56,466 nt of DNA from Butyrivibrio sp. GTDB taxonomy: Bacteria; Bacillota_A; Clostridia; Lachnospirales; Lachnospiraceae. Below, piece after piece: positions 1 through 9,642 of the stretch (the first letter of the stretch is position 1; every line of letters begins with the position of its first letter). The notes beneath the pieces were generated by a model, which did no database searches, had not been told where the DNA came from, and saw only the letters and a program-made list of their open reading frames with translations. A program made the position numbers and the translations under genes. The stretch spans positions 1 through 56,466 of the forward strand of contig JAGOGF010000005.1 of the NCBI GenBank assembly GCA_017996845.1. The letters run 5' to 3'.

Positions 1-1
1 A

Positions 2-232
2 AGAGTTGCCAGATATGGAATGGTAAGTCCTGATTCTTTGATTGAAGCAGTCAGTAAATCTGAAAAAGCAGACATAATAGTAACCTTTCTATATAAGATT
101 ATACAAAATTTAAAACAATATTATAGTACTGTATCATATAGAAATAGTCTAGAGCATATATTTCAAAATAACGAAAAGTTTGTCCAAATTGTTGTGTTAT
201 CTTGTTTTTACAGGATGGCTGTTGTTAAATGA
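2..232 (+). CDS. Possible C-terminal end of a gene cut by the window edge
   Basis: The frame is open from the first bases of the window to a TGA at 230-232, about 76 codons, and a clear intrinsic terminator follows 52 bases later, which fits a gene ending here. The encoded tail matches no family I recognise. Codon use is rich in ATA, TTA, CTA and AGT and much more AT-rich than the following genes, so this could be horizontally acquired DNA or simply non-coding sequence that stays open by chance. An internal ATG at 20 has no convincing ribosome site. Low confidence. Confidence 0.3.
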   Translation, partial: RVARYGMVSPDSLIEAVSKSEKADIIVTFLYKIIQNLKQYYSTVSYRNSLEHIFQNNEKFVQIVVLSCFYRMAVVK

Positions 233-283
233 AATTGTCAGGAAAACGTTTAGGCTGGTTTTTTATGATGGGGGAGATTAAGG

Positions 284-313
284 CTGTCATGCATATTGCA
301 TGGCAGTTTTTTT
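284..313 (+). terminator. Rho-independent terminator
   Basis: CTGTCATGC and GCATGGCAG form a 9-bp stem with one G-T wobble around a 5-base loop, followed by seven T. It would end transcription entering from the left edge. Confidence 0.75.
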
Positions 314-332
314 CTGTCCTGAAATCAAAAAC

Positions 333-360
333 TTTCAGATGATAAAAAAATGCGTATAAT
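333..360 (+). promoter_or_regulatory. Candidate sigma-A promoter of the esterase gene
   Basis: A perfect -10 TATAAT (355-360) sits 45 bases before the start codon at 406. The -35 (TTTCAG, 16-base spacing) is poor, so the call rests mainly on the -10 and the location after a terminator. Confidence 0.4.
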
Positions 361-405
361 ATAAAAAGGATAGAAATCAGCATAAAAACGCAGAAACGAG
401 GAAAA

Positions 406-1524
406 ATGAGCTTACAGAAATATTCTTTGTCACAAATTGCGGATATAAAAGTATGGGGGAGAACGACAGTACAGAAAAATCCGCTTACATTATTTTGGAC
501 AGGATCCGGAATTGAGTTGAATATGCATGCTTCTGAACTGTGGGTGGAGATGGAAACAGATTATGACACCTACGAAATATGGATCGATATTGTGATCAAT
601 GGAACGTTGACGCAAAGAATGATGCTTCCCAAAGGAAGAAGCAATATATGCGTGTACAGAATGATGAATCCCCAGAAAGACAGAAATGTTCGTATTATCA
701 GAGATACACAGGCAATGCCGGATGATCCCAGAACAAAGCTGCAGATCTGTTCACTTTCTACTGACGGAACATTTGCTGAAATTCCGGAACACAGGATCAA
801 ACTGGAATTTATCGGGGACAGTATTACTTCGGGAGAAGGGTGTACTGGTGCGGTATCTGAGCAGGATTGGATATCAGGGTGCTTCAGTGCAGTGAATAAT
901 TATGTTTTTATGACAGCACATACACTTGATGCACAGTATCACTGTATCAGCCAGAGCGGCTGGGGGGTATGTTGCGGGTGGGACGGCAATATCGATCACG
1001 CGATTCCGCAGTATTATCGTAAGATATGCGGTGTTGTACAGGGCGAGGAGAATAGGTCACTCGGAGCAGAACAGAACTGGGATTTTACAAAGTGGCAGCC
1101 GGATGCGATTATTGTTAATCTGGGAACAAATGACTGTGGTTCCTTTGATCAGCCAGACTGGATCAATCCGATAAATGGAGAGATTCATACGATGCGCAGG
1201 AATCCTGATGGCTCCATGTGTATGGAAGATCTGAAGAATTTTGAAGAAGCAGGGTATCTTTTCCTGAAAATGCTAAGGGAATGCAATCCCCAAAGTTACA
1301 TTATCTGGTGTTATGGTATGATTGGAAATGAGCTGATGCCTTCCATACGAAAATTGTGCGATCGATTCATTACGGAAACAGGGGATGACAAAGCAGTGGT
1401 TGTGGAACTGCCCAATACAGAAGCAGATGGATTTGGTGCAAGATCACATCCGGGATATCCTTCTCATATGAAGACAGCCATTCTGCTGACAGACAGGATT
1501 CGTAAATGTCTTGCTTTATCATAA
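406..1524 (+). CDS. SGNH/GDSL hydrolase, carbohydrate esterase family 2-like
   Basis: 372 aa, no signal peptide, so probably cytoplasmic. The N-terminal ~130 residues look like the beta-sandwich of CE2 esterases. The C-terminal part is an SGNH hydrolase: GDS with nucleophile Ser139, the block-III GTND at 240-243, and a C-terminal SHPGYPSH stretch (347-354) holding the catalytic His (348 or 354). CE2 enzymes remove acetyl groups from xylan or other sugars; deacetylation of imported acetylated oligosaccharides is the likely role, but the substrate is inferred. The ATG follows an ACGAGGAAAA ribosome site. It stands alone between a terminator and a lipoprotein gene. Family call good, substrate uncertain. 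Confidence 0.85.
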   Translation: MSLQKYSLSQIADIKVWGRTTVQKNPLTLFWTGSGIELNMHASELWVEMETDYDTYEIWIDIVINGTLTQRMMLPKGRSNICVYRMMNPQKDRNVRIIRDTQAMPDDPRTKLQICSLSTDGTFAEIPEHRIKLEFIGDSITSGEGCTGAVSEQDWISGCFSAVNNYVFMTAHTLDAQYHCISQSGWGVCCGWDGNIDHAIPQYYRKICGVVQGEENRSLGAEQNWDFTKWQPDAIIVNLGTNDCGSFDQPDWINPINGEIHTMRRNPDGSMCMEDLKNFEEAGYLFLKMLRECNPQSYIIWCYGMIGNELMPSIRKLCDRFITETGDDKAVVVELPNTEADGFGARSHPGYPSHMKTAILLTDRIRKCLALS

Positions 1525-1558
1525 AAAGGTATTCCTATCTGCAGAAATTTTTGAGAAG

Positions 1559-1591
1559 ATTCCTGTAGACAGGAATGCGGAATATTTCCGC
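1559..1591. repeat. Two adjacent short palindromes in the intergenic gap
   Basis: ATTCCTG-TAGA-CAGGAAT (1559-1576) is followed directly by GCGGAATATTTCCGC (1577-1591). No T-run follows, so these are not a normal terminator; they could be an operator or RNA stems in the leader of the next gene. Confidence 0.35.
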
Positions 1592-1672
1592 AGGTATGAA
1601 GATACTTTGGAAGGGATTGTCTGGACTATGCAATCGTAATATGGTGTTAACAGATCAGGGAGGTATCAGAGA

Positions 1673-2557
1673 ATGCACAGAATGAAAAACGAAAAACGAA
1701 AGAATATGATTTGGAGGGCGGTACTTGTCCTGTGTCTGACGGCTGTGGCAGCAGCTTTTACAGGCTGTCAGAATCAGGAAGTACCCAAGGCGGTGCAGTC
1801 TTCTGCTGTACAGGAAACAGCATCGGATGCGGGAGCGTCTGATTCACAGTTGGATCTGGCAGTAACAATGGAAACAGATGCAGCTGCCATGCAAACAACG
1901 CAGGCCGCACAGGCAGAATCGTCAGATATTAATTTGCAGACGGAGTATCCACATGAGGGCGGTCTGTACTTTGTGACCGATTCCTATGATGCGCAGGCGC
2001 ATACCGTGACGGGTAAACTGGAATCGCCCGTTATCATAGCGAAGGCAGACTATGAAGGACTGACCTATGGAGATGGGATAACGGTAGATGGAAAAGACTA
2101 TATATTATTTAAACCAAGCTATGACAACGGATCGCTGTTTTATCTGATCGACAAGGCAGATTATGCACAGTATGGTGCGGACAATGATGATATGTATGAT
2201 ATGAGTATGGCAGCATATGATGCAAATAAATGGATCAAAAATGCAGATGCGGATGCCGCAAAGTTATATGCATCCGATCAGTATCAGGATGGATCACTGA
2301 TTCTGCTTTACCCGGAAGCATCCGTACCGGAATGCAGGACTCTGGCAGATAACCTGACACTTCAGTTCACGCCGGATACATTTTTGACGATCCCGGCTGA
2401 AGGAGCCATGTTTCAGCAGATCAGCATGGAAGATATGTTTGCCGGAAAAATACAGAACTCATTTTTTGATGGAGCGGTAAAACCTGATGTCTATGATGCA
2501 AAGATTGAGACAAAAGGAACCGTGCTTACATCCTATCAGATGATGTTTCAGCCGTAA
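1673..2557 (+). CDS. Putative lipoprotein of unknown function
   Basis: 294 aa. A basic N-terminus and hydrophobic segment (about 13-30) lead to a lipobox-like FTGC with Cys32, so the product is probably a lipid-anchored extracytoplasmic protein. A Ser/Ala/Gln/Thr-rich linker (about 33-95) precedes an acidic, Tyr/Asp-rich globular part that I do not recognise. The first ATG lies 9 bases after GGAGG; a second ATG three codons later is possible. The small gene at 2607 follows 49 bases on and may be cotranscribed. Function unknown. Confidence 0.75.
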   Translation: MHRMKNEKRKNMIWRAVLVLCLTAVAAAFTGCQNQEVPKAVQSSAVQETASDAGASDSQLDLAVTMETDAAAMQTTQAAQAESSDINLQTEYPHEGGLYFVTDSYDAQAHTVTGKLESPVIIAKADYEGLTYGDGITVDGKDYILFKPSYDNGSLFYLIDKADYAQYGADNDDMYDMSMAAYDANKWIKNADADAAKLYASDQYQDGSLILLYPEASVPECRTLADNLTLQFTPDTFLTIPAEGAMFQQISMEDMFAGKIQNSFFDGAVKPDVYDAKIETKGTVLTSYQMMFQP

Positions 2558-2606
2558 GACAGTGACCCTCAGAAACAGGGCATAAAAATCAAAGGAGCAT
2601 ACAACA

Positions 2607-2894
2607 ATGGCAGAACAGAAAGTACAATGTATCGCACATATTATGTTCAAAGACGGGTCTGCAATGAACGTGCCCGTAGCGTTTCAGGACAAGGACGCAG
2701 CAGAAAAGGCAATGCTTGAATATTCCAACTATATGGGCAGTAAACTGGCGCATGACGATCCCTTTTATCTAAACTTTGGAAGTCTGATCATACGCGGCTC
2801 CGAAATCAGAGCTTTTGAATACAATTATGCAACAGAAGATTCTGCAAAAGTAAAGCACAGAATCGATATCGGATTTGCTTCTCAAAAGGGCTGA
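2607..2894 (+). CDS. Small conserved-looking protein of unknown function
   Basis: 95 aa, no signal or membrane segment, preceded by AAAGGAGCAT. The protein has a plausible mixed alpha/beta pattern and codon use like its neighbours, so it is likely real. It probably sits in the same transcript as the lipoprotein gene before it. It converges with the regulator gene ending at 2922, with only 27 bases between the stops and no obvious terminator there. No family recognised. Confidence 0.65.
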   Translation: MAEQKVQCIAHIMFKDGSAMNVPVAFQDKDAAEKAMLEYSNYMGSKLAHDDPFYLNFGSLIIRGSEIRAFEYNYATEDSAKVKHRIDIGFASQKG

Positions 2895-2921
2895 TATGTA
2901 TTTTATTTGAAAACTGCGTAA

Positions 2922-4553
2922 CTATAAACCGGTTTTGTTCAGGGATTCCTTATATTCAGTAGGCGTTACACCAACACTTTTCTTAAAGATACGGCTGAAA
3001 TAGTTCGGATCCTGATATCCTACACTGGTACAGACTTCACGAACCGTGCAGGTCTGATCCTGCAGCAGTTCCTTTGCTTTTTCCATACGCAGATCAGTGA
3101 GATATTCAATAAAGGTGATACCGCAGCCCTCCTTGAAAAGACGACTGAAATAGTAAGGACTGACATTTACTTCTCTGGAGACATCATCAAGGGATACATC
3201 ATTCTGGTAATGTTCGGAGATCCATTTTGTTGCAGTATCCAGAAGACAGCTGGTCTGCTTTTCTCTTTTGGATTCTACACTGCTGCAGGCATCGGAGATT
3301 TTCTGGATAAACCACTTTCGCAGTATATGCAGATCTGTGATTCCGGAAACGATATCAAGATAATCATCCCTGGAATCAAAATGATAGAGACCCATTGCTC
3401 CGTTTTCATAGGCGATATGCTCTGCCCACAAAATGAATTCGATGGATTTGATACGAATTCCCTGCAGATCGTTGCCATGACTTTCCTCCATCCACCTGAA
3501 AAAATGGTCTGAGGCTTCCATCGTAGTATTGATGTCTCCCTTGGCGATGCTGTCAAAGATCAGTTTTTCCAGTTCAATCGGATAATCCTGCTCATAAGAA
3601 CAGGCAACCGGAAGATCGTCTGCGTGAGAAACGTTGTTATTGCCTTCTTTCAGGGAATTAAGCGCTTCCCGGTAAGAAGCTTTCATGTCATTCAACGGTT
3701 TGACGGAGCCAATTCCGATCCGGAAAATGACATCGGTACCTGCTTCGAGCTGGCCGATCAGATCACGCGCCTGATCGATAATGTGAATGCGGTCATTATA
3801 GGATAACATTATTTCATCATAGGGGACGAAGACAATGATCTTATTGGACATGATCGGACCGATTACAGCTTTTTTGTGGAAACTCTTTTCCCGGATACGG
3901 ATATTCTGATAATAATTTTGAATCCGGAATCCTGTGCCAATCGTATTTTCGAGAGAAGTTTTGCCGGAATGCTCCGGAATTTCAGACGCTTCCCCACATT
4001 CAATCACCATCATATAGCCATGCGTCTGCGGAATATCCAGAAGGTTTTTATAATTGGCGATATCGGTCTCAAAATTATCCTGAAACAGGATAGAGTAGAT
4101 CATACCGCTTTCAATAACAGGAATGACCGTTTCCAGTTTTTCAAGTACCTTCAGATCATTGCTGCGCCGTTCCTTTATTTTGTCAATCTGCGTAAGTGCA
4201 GACTGAAGCGCATCCGTGAATTTCTTTCTGTCAAGCGGCTTTGTCTGATAACTGATGACACCCAGACTGATCGATTCTTTTGCATAGTCGAATTTATCGT
4301 AGGCAGTTACAACAATAAAAAGAGTGGTCGGACACAGATCTTTTATTTTTTTCATGGCATCAATTCCGTTAATGCCCGGCATCTGAATATCCATGACAGC
4401 AACATCGGGATGCCAGGTTTCTGCAAGCTCGATGACGCTCCTGCCGGTCTTGGCAGATCGCAGGTCGCACTTTCCCGGAAAATCTTTTTCAATGATATAC
4501 GTCAGGGATTCAATTGCAATTCCCTCATCGTCAGCAAGCAAAATCTTATACAT
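2922..4553 (-). CDS. YesN-type response regulator with AraC DNA-binding domain
   Basis: 543 aa. The N-terminal receiver domain (1-125) has the acidic pair DDE (8-10), phospho-acceptor Asp55 in MDIQMPG and Lys in QTKPL. A long middle region is followed by a C-terminal AraC/XylS double HTH (about 440-540) ending in the typical YQDPNYFSRIFKKSVGVTP signature. The start overlaps the end of the kinase gene by 8 bases, so the pair is translationally coupled. In YesM/YesN and LytS/YesN systems this regulator activates a neighbouring sugar ABC transporter; here the likely target is the divergent ChvE/MmsAB cluster (inference). Confidence 0.92.
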   Translation of the reverse strand: MYKILLADDEGIAIESLTYIIEKDFPGKCDLRSAKTGRSVIELAETWHPDVAVMDIQMPGINGIDAMKKIKDLCPTTLFIVVTAYDKFDYAKESISLGVISYQTKPLDRKKFTDALQSALTQIDKIKERRSNDLKVLEKLETVIPVIESGMIYSILFQDNFETDIANYKNLLDIPQTHGYMMVIECGEASEIPEHSGKTSLENTIGTGFRIQNYYQNIRIREKSFHKKAVIGPIMSNKIIVFVPYDEIMLSYNDRIHIIDQARDLIGQLEAGTDVIFRIGIGSVKPLNDMKASYREALNSLKEGNNNVSHADDLPVACSYEQDYPIELEKLIFDSIAKGDINTTMEASDHFFRWMEESHGNDLQGIRIKSIEFILWAEHIAYENGAMGLYHFDSRDDYLDIVSGITDLHILRKWFIQKISDACSSVESKREKQTSCLLDTATKWISEHYQNDVSLDDVSREVNVSPYYFSRLFKEGCGITFIEYLTDLRMEKAKELLQDQTCTVREVCTSVGYQDPNYFSRIFKKSVGVTPTEYKESLNKTGL

Positions 4554-6033
4554 GATGTTCTTTTCCTCCCTGGAGCGGCAGATATAATATGATTTCGGTT
4601 CCTTTATTCAGATCTCCGCTGTTGATATCAAATACTTCTGTGCAATTATAGAAAATGCGCAGTCTTTCAACTACATTCATCAGCCCGACCCCATTTCCGC
4701 TTTCGTTTGGATTAATCTCGGGATGACCGTTTAATAATTTTGTGACCTGCTCAGCAGGAATACCACGTCCATTGTCTTTGATACTGACACATACCTCCTG
4801 CCCGACCCGATATACAGACAACAGAAGTTTCCGTTCCCAGGTAATGTCGCGAAGACCGTGATTGATGGAATTTTCCACAAGCGGCTGTAATATCATACTT
4901 GGCACATAAATGCATGTCAGATCATCATCAACAATTTTATTATAATGAATTTCTCCTGCAAACCGGACATTGATGATATACATATAGTTATCGACAAGTG
5001 CAATTTCCTCTTTCAGGGTAGAGACTTGTTTATCACGATTTATTTTATAACGGAAGAAAGAAGCAACATTTTGAATATAATCATAGGTTATGTTGGCATC
5101 TTCCATCATAGCAAGCTGGGCTCCTGCATTGAGTGTATTGAACAGAAAATGCGGATTGACCTGGGCCTGCAGATATTTCAGTTCCGCTTCCTTGAGACTG
5201 GAATCCATCCGAAGTTCTTTTTCACGCATCTGATTTTCATGTTCCATACTGCTTTTTATCCGGTCAATATATCCGCGGATACTGATGACCATTTGATTGA
5301 AGGCGCTGCTTACGATACCGATTTCGTCAGTGGAATCCACCTGCAGCATAGGCACATCAAAATTTCCGGAACTGATCTGATTGGCGTTTTGTGCCAGCTG
5401 GTGCAGAGGTTCAGTGATGGTACGTGTCAGGAAGGCAATCAGAACCAGATTGACCAACGTGACCATGATCAGAATCAGAAAAGATACCAGTTCAAGCGTG
5501 CGGAATGAATTGCGGAGGGTATTGTAATTGTCAGCGTTATATTTGAATTCTGTGTTATTAAGACTGTAAATATAGGTGTTAATATAACCGAAGATCCGTG
5601 TTGCATCCGCATAGGAAGAACGGTATTTTTCAATATTACGCCCACGTTTGGCCTGCATGGTGGCATCTGCAGTAGACAGATAGGTAGTGGAGAGTGAACG
5701 AATATTTTTTTCCATCATATCCATATCATTATCATTTACTTTTTCATTCAGACTATCCAGCTGATTCTGATAAGACTGCTCATATCTGAAATAGTTTTCC
5801 AGTGCACCGGTACTTCTGGTATCCAGAAAATCCTTGAGGCTCTCCTGCAGGTGCGTAAGAGTATCGGATAAGGTGTTGATCTCCACATTGCTCATGTAGA
5901 GAGAATCTATTTTTCGAAGTGCCGAATTCAGATTCAGGAAAAGAAAAAAATTGGTAATGGAAATAGTAACTGAGGTAAGTAAAAAAACCATGATCAGTTT
6001 TTTTTGGAGTGAAAAGCTGCTAATTGTTTTCAT
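4546..6033 (-). CDS. LytS/YesM-type sensor histidine kinase
   Basis: 495 aa from the ATG at 6033, which has a GTGAGG ribosome site; an upstream ATG at 6072 has none. The order is TM1 (about 11-34), an extracytoplasmic helical region to about 180, TM2 (about 182-204), HAMP (205-258), and a His_kinase domain with phospho-acceptor His295 in QVNPHFLFNTLN. The ATPase part has N-box PLVENSINHG and G-boxes DNGRGIP and GNGVGL. It overlaps the stop of the binding-protein gene by 14 bases and the regulator start by 8. The helical sensor region suggests it reads a partner protein, probably the anchored binding protein encoded just upstream. Confidence 0.93.
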   Translation of the reverse strand: MKTISSFSLQKKLIMVFLLTSVTISITNFFLFLNLNSALRKIDSLYMSNVEINTLSDTLTHLQESLKDFLDTRSTGALENYFRYEQSYQNQLDSLNEKVNDNDMDMMEKNIRSLSTTYLSTADATMQAKRGRNIEKYRSSYADATRIFGYINTYIYSLNNTEFKYNADNYNTLRNSFRTLELVSFLILIMVTLVNLVLIAFLTRTITEPLHQLAQNANQISSGNFDVPMLQVDSTDEIGIVSSAFNQMVISIRGYIDRIKSSMEHENQMREKELRMDSSLKEAELKYLQAQVNPHFLFNTLNAGAQLAMMEDANITYDYIQNVASFFRYKINRDKQVSTLKEEIALVDNYMYIINVRFAGEIHYNKIVDDDLTCIYVPSMILQPLVENSINHGLRDITWERKLLLSVYRVGQEVCVSIKDNGRGIPAEQVTKLLNGHPEINPNESGNGVGLMNVVERLRIFYNCTEVFDINSGDLNKGTEIILYLPLQGGKEHHV

Positions 6034-7087
6034 CAGATGCCTCACTTGTGGAAGGCAGATAGCTGCTGACATTATCTGCGGTGATCAGCTGTGGGCTGAT
6101 GGGTGCAAACTGAGATACGAATCCGGAGGAAAGATATTCATTGAGACAGTTGATGCAGTCTTTTCCCATTTTCTGTGTGTCAACGGTAATGGAGCAGGTA
6201 AGAATGTTTTTGGAGATGGCATTGAGTATGGTACTGTTGGAATAATTTCCCAGAATACTGACATTTCCGACCTGATTATAGTCAACGACAGCCTGACAGG
6301 CGCAGGTTGTGTTGGTTTCATCAAGGCATACAATGATATCCGGCATCTTGGAACTGTTTTGTCCGGAAAAAATATCACTGATGGATTCTTCCGCGGAAAA
6401 CATGGAACCATCACCTGTAGCCATGGAAGAAAGTTGAAAATTTCTGGCATTCCCGCTTTGTACGATCACATCCCGAATTCCTGAAAAAATAAGGTTCTGG
6501 CCTGTGCCAATCGTATTGGGACTCATCAGAATCAGGACATTCTGTGGGGTGTTCCGGACCAGACGAATTACCTGCTGACCATATTCCTGTCCAAGTGAAT
6601 AATAGGACAGACCGATATAGCTTTTTCTGGCACTTCCGGTACAGTCGGTACCGACTGTGACAACCGGAATTCCTTTCTGAGTTGCAATATAAATCTGTTT
6701 GGTAAGAGCTTCTGTTTCATCGCCTTCAACAATAATTCCGTCAGCTTTGGAATCGATGGCAATATCCATCAGTTGATATTTTGTATAGGGGACATCCAGA
6801 TTACGGCCCATAAATTCGACATAATCGCCGGTAGCGGCACCCTGCTTTTTTGCAACTGCATAGATGGACTCGGAATAGGGACTATTATAGTCACTGGCAA
6901 TATATACAAAATGGTGTTGCAGTGTATGACTGTTTTTTTGTGTTGCCTTCAGATCCCGAATCTGATATCTGAACTGCAGGAGTATACAAATGGTAAAGAT
7001 CAGTGCCAGAAGAATCATAATGAGGATTGCAAAAAAGGATGAACCGGGTCTATGATTAAACTGACTGCTTAATTTGTTTTTTTTCAT
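6020..7087 (-). CDS. Membrane-anchored periplasmic-binding-protein-like sugar sensor
   Basis: 355 aa. A short basic cytoplasmic tail, one uncleaved membrane helix (about 18-40) and a type-I periplasmic binding fold of the Peripla_BP_4 class (about 60-340). It lacks a lipobox Cys, so it is held by its helix rather than by lipid. It is first in a tightly overlapping three-gene unit with the kinase and the AraC-type regulator. This matches known clostridial xylose-sensing systems in which a membrane-bound binding protein (XylFII) delivers the sugar signal to LytS/YesN. The sugar here is not determined. Confidence 0.88.
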   Translation of the reverse strand: MKKNKLSSQFNHRPGSSFFAILIMILLALIFTICILLQFRYQIRDLKATQKNSHTLQHHFVYIASDYNSPYSESIYAVAKKQGAATGDYVEFMGRNLDVPYTKYQLMDIAIDSKADGIIVEGDETEALTKQIYIATQKGIPVVTVGTDCTGSARKSYIGLSYYSLGQEYGQQVIRLVRNTPQNVLILMSPNTIGTGQNLIFSGIRDVIVQSGNARNFQLSSMATGDGSMFSAEESISDIFSGQNSSKMPDIIVCLDETNTTCACQAVVDYNQVGNVSILGNYSNSTILNAISKNILTCSITVDTQKMGKDCINCLNEYLSSGFVSQFAPISPQLITADNVSSYLPSTSEASDENN

Positions 7088-7201
7088 CTTATTTTCCGCA
7101 CTTTCACAGTTCTTATACCGTAAAGACCGATATGAATCATTATAATGCAGATAATGACTGAGTGGGAGAAAATCTTCATTGTTCAGAATAAAGGGGCATA
7201 A

Positions 7202-8227
7202 ATGAAAAAGGTAATCAGTTTTGCCGGGATGGTTTTGATGGCGGTTTTCATAACAGCATGCGGAGCCGTAAATATTGCAGCGGAGACACCTGCCGCAGTA
7301 CAGACATCAACACGCCCACAGATTGGTATGGTTTTTGACTCGTTTGTAATAGAAAGATGGCAAAGGGACAGAGATGTTTTTGTGGCAACTGCTGGTTCGC
7401 TTGGAGCGGATGTCAATGTACAGTGTGCAAATGGTGATGTAAATGAGCAGAAAAAAATAATTGAATATTTCATTCAGAAAAAAATGGACGCAATCGTAGT
7501 TGTGGCAGTAAACTGCTCAGCACTAAAGGCAGAGGTGGAAAAGGCGCATAAAGCAGGGATACGCGTCATAGCCTATGATAGGATCCTGGTTGATTCGGGG
7601 GTGGATCTTTTCGTATCATTTGATAATGAGCGTGTAGGAGAGCTGATGGCGCAGACAATTAATCAGAAACTTCCAAATGGCGGGAAGGTGATTAAGATAA
7701 ACGGCCCCGAGGAAGATAATAATGTCAAGGTTGTCAATCAGGGATTTGATGAATCACTGGATTCCAATATAAAGGTAATAGGAGAGACCAATTGCAGCGG
7801 GTGGGTTGGTGAAGAGGCATTTCAATATTTAAATGACCATGTGGAAGAACTTGATCAGGCAGATGCAATTATGTGCGGAAATGATTCGCTTGCAGGACAG
7901 GCAGTAAAGGCACTTGCAGAAAGACGCAGAGCAGGGAAAGTCGTAGTGGTGGGACAGGATGCAGATCTGGATGCCTGCCAGAGAATTGCTGATGGTACGC
8001 AGACGATGACGGTATACAAACCAATTGAGCAGCTTGCAAAACTGGCGGCCCAGGATACCATTTATCTGATCAACGGACAGCAGATTCCGAATGTGCAGGG
8101 AATGAGTGATGGAACCTCCAGTATCCCTTATGTCAGCATCGAACCGGTCAGGGCAGAGAAGGATAATCTGGACAGTGTGATCATTGACAGTGGTTTTCAT
8201 CTGCGTGAGGATGTTTATAGAAAATGA
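7202..8227 (+). CDS. Sugar-binding lipoprotein (Peripla_BP_4, XylF/ChvE-like)
   Basis: 341 aa. The signal peptide ends in the lipobox ITAC (Cys20). The mature part is a complete type-I sugar-binding protein, with typical ribose/xylose-family segments such as VIAYDRILVDS and MCGNDSLAGQAV. The start ATG follows AAAGGGGC. It is divergent from the sensor operon with a 114-base shared upstream region, and is separated from the true transporter binding protein at 8481 by a terminator. It may be a second receptor for the transporter or for the sensor (inference). Confidence 0.9.
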   Translation: MKKVISFAGMVLMAVFITACGAVNIAAETPAAVQTSTRPQIGMVFDSFVIERWQRDRDVFVATAGSLGADVNVQCANGDVNEQKKIIEYFIQKKMDAIVVVAVNCSALKAEVEKAHKAGIRVIAYDRILVDSGVDLFVSFDNERVGELMAQTINQKLPNGGKVIKINGPEEDNNVKVVNQGFDESLDSNIKVIGETNCSGWVGEEAFQYLNDHVEELDQADAIMCGNDSLAGQAVKALAERRRAGKVVVVGQDADLDACQRIADGTQTMTVYKPIEQLAKLAAQDTIYLINGQQIPNVQGMSDGTSSIPYVSIEPVRAEKDNLDSVIIDSGFHLREDVYRK

Positions 8228-8272
8228 AAAAAGCAGTGCAGTAATTTATGCATCAGAAAGAGTACCCCATAA

Positions 8273-8304
8273 GGAGACAGGAGTTTTTTGCCTGCCTCTT
8301 TTTT
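8273..8304 (+). terminator. Intrinsic terminator after the binding lipoprotein gene
   Basis: GGAGACAGG and CCTGCCTC form a stem with one mismatch, followed by six T (8299-8304). It separates the lipoprotein gene from the ChvE-like operon. Confidence 0.65.
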
Positions 8305-8334
8305 ATTGCACAAAAAAATGCTAACTGTAATTTA

Positions 8335-8363
8335 TTGACTTCAAATTTTATGGATAATGCATA
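8335..8363 (+). promoter_or_regulatory. Candidate promoter of the ChvE/MmsAB operon
   Basis: A good -35 TTGACT (8335-8340) is followed at 17 bases by a weak -10 (TGCATA). A weak -10 would fit an activator-dependent promoter served by the YesN-type regulator. The leader to the ATG at 8481 is about 110 bases. Confidence 0.35.
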
Positions 8364-8480
8364 AATATAAGCAAGCATTTCCTGTTTTTGATGTGCAAGG
8401 TGTATGCTATGCTTTTCCATGTAAGAATAATTGAAGCAGCAGAGGGCTGCTAAAACAATAACACAAAATGGGAGGGTAAT

Positions 8481-9623
8481 ATGAAGAAAAAATTTCTCAG
8501 TATCATTCTCGGATGCACCATGATTTCAGCTATGGTTGCAGGGTGTGGAAGCACTTCCTCAGGAAGTACAGCATCGAAAGAAACGACCCAGGCTGTAGCA
8601 GCAACATCAACTGCAGCAGCACCGGCGGCATCAGCGGCTGGAAAAGGTGGTAAGGTAGGTGTTGCAATGCCTACAAAAGACCTTCAGAGATGGAATCAGG
8701 ATGGATCCAATATGAAGGAGCAGCTGGAAGCGGCAGGATATACAGTTGATTTGCAATATGCCAATAATGATGTTTCAACACAGGTTTCTCAAATTGAGAA
8801 TATGATCGCAAATGGGGATCAGGTGCTCGTTATTGCATCCATTGATGGTTCATCACTTGGTACCGTGCTGGCTGAAGCAAAATCACAGAATGTACCGGTA
8901 ATTGCATATGACCGTCTGATCATGGATACAGATGCTGTAAATTACTATGCAACATTTGATAATTATATGGTTGGAACGAAGCAGGGACAGTATATTATCG
9001 ATAAGCTGGATCTTAAGAATGCCGCAGGACCGTTTAATCTTGAAATATTTACAGGTGATCCTGCAGATAATAACGCAACATTCTTCTATAACGGAGCAAT
9101 GGATCTGCTCAAGCCGTATATTGACTCCGGGAAACTGGTTGTAAAGTCAGGAGATGTTGATTTTGCAAAGGTTGCCACTGCAAACTGGTCTACCGAGACC
9201 GCACAGTCCAGAATGGAGAACATTGTATCGTCCTTCTATTCAGATGGAAGCAACATTGATGCGGTACTTTGCTCCAACGATTCAACCGCACTTGGCGTTG
9301 AAAATGCGCTGGGAAGTTCCTATAACGGCAAATGGCCAATCATTACAGGTCAGGATTGCGATATTGCAAATGTAAAGAATATGATCGCAGGCAAACAGTC
9401 AATGTCAATCTTCAAGGATACCCGTCAGCTTGCGCAGCAGGTAGTAAAGATGGTTGGTGAGATCATGAGCGGTTCAACCGTTGATGTAAATGATACAAAG
9501 TCCTATAACAATGGAAAAGGAATCGTTCCTACCTATCTGTGCGAACCTGAATTTGCGGATAAGGACAATTATAAGAAACTGCTGATTGATTCCGGCTATT
9601 ATACTGAGGCAGATCTGCAGTAA
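8481..9623 (+). CDS. Multiple-monosaccharide ABC transporter substrate-binding lipoprotein, ChvE-like
   Basis: 380 aa. Signal peptide with lipobox VAGC (Cys22), a Ser/Thr/Ala-rich linker to about 55, then a ChvE-type periplasmic binding domain. Typical segments are VGVAMPTKDLQRWNQDG, the VIAYDRLIMDTDAVNYYATFDN region and the closing CEPEF/IDSGYY tail. ATG after GGGAGGG. It begins an operon with the ATPase and permease, which match the GguA/GguB (MmsA/MmsB) pair. ChvE proteins bind several aldoses (xylose, arabinose, galactose, glucose); the exact ligand is not predictable here. Confidence 0.93.
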   Translation: MKKKFLSIILGCTMISAMVAGCGSTSSGSTASKETTQAVAATSTAAAPAASAAGKGGKVGVAMPTKDLQRWNQDGSNMKEQLEAAGYTVDLQYANNDVSTQVSQIENMIANGDQVLVIASIDGSSLGTVLAEAKSQNVPVIAYDRLIMDTDAVNYYATFDNYMVGTKQGQYIIDKLDLKNAAGPFNLEIFTGDPADNNATFFYNGAMDLLKPYIDSGKLVVKSGDVDFAKVATANWSTETAQSRMENIVSSFYSDGSNIDAVLCSNDSTALGVENALGSSYNGKWPIITGQDCDIANVKNMIAGKQSMSIFKDTRQLAQQVVKMVGEIMSGSTVDVNDTKSYNNGKGIVPTYLCEPEFADKDNYKKLLIDSGYYTEADLQ

Positions 9624-9642
9624 CGGAAACGGAACACTGACA

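Noticed and set aside
4945..5508. 187-aa open frame on the + strand inside the kinase gene
   Set aside because: It is antisense to a complete, motif-rich histidine kinase, has no ribosome site and reads as low-complexity shadow sequence.
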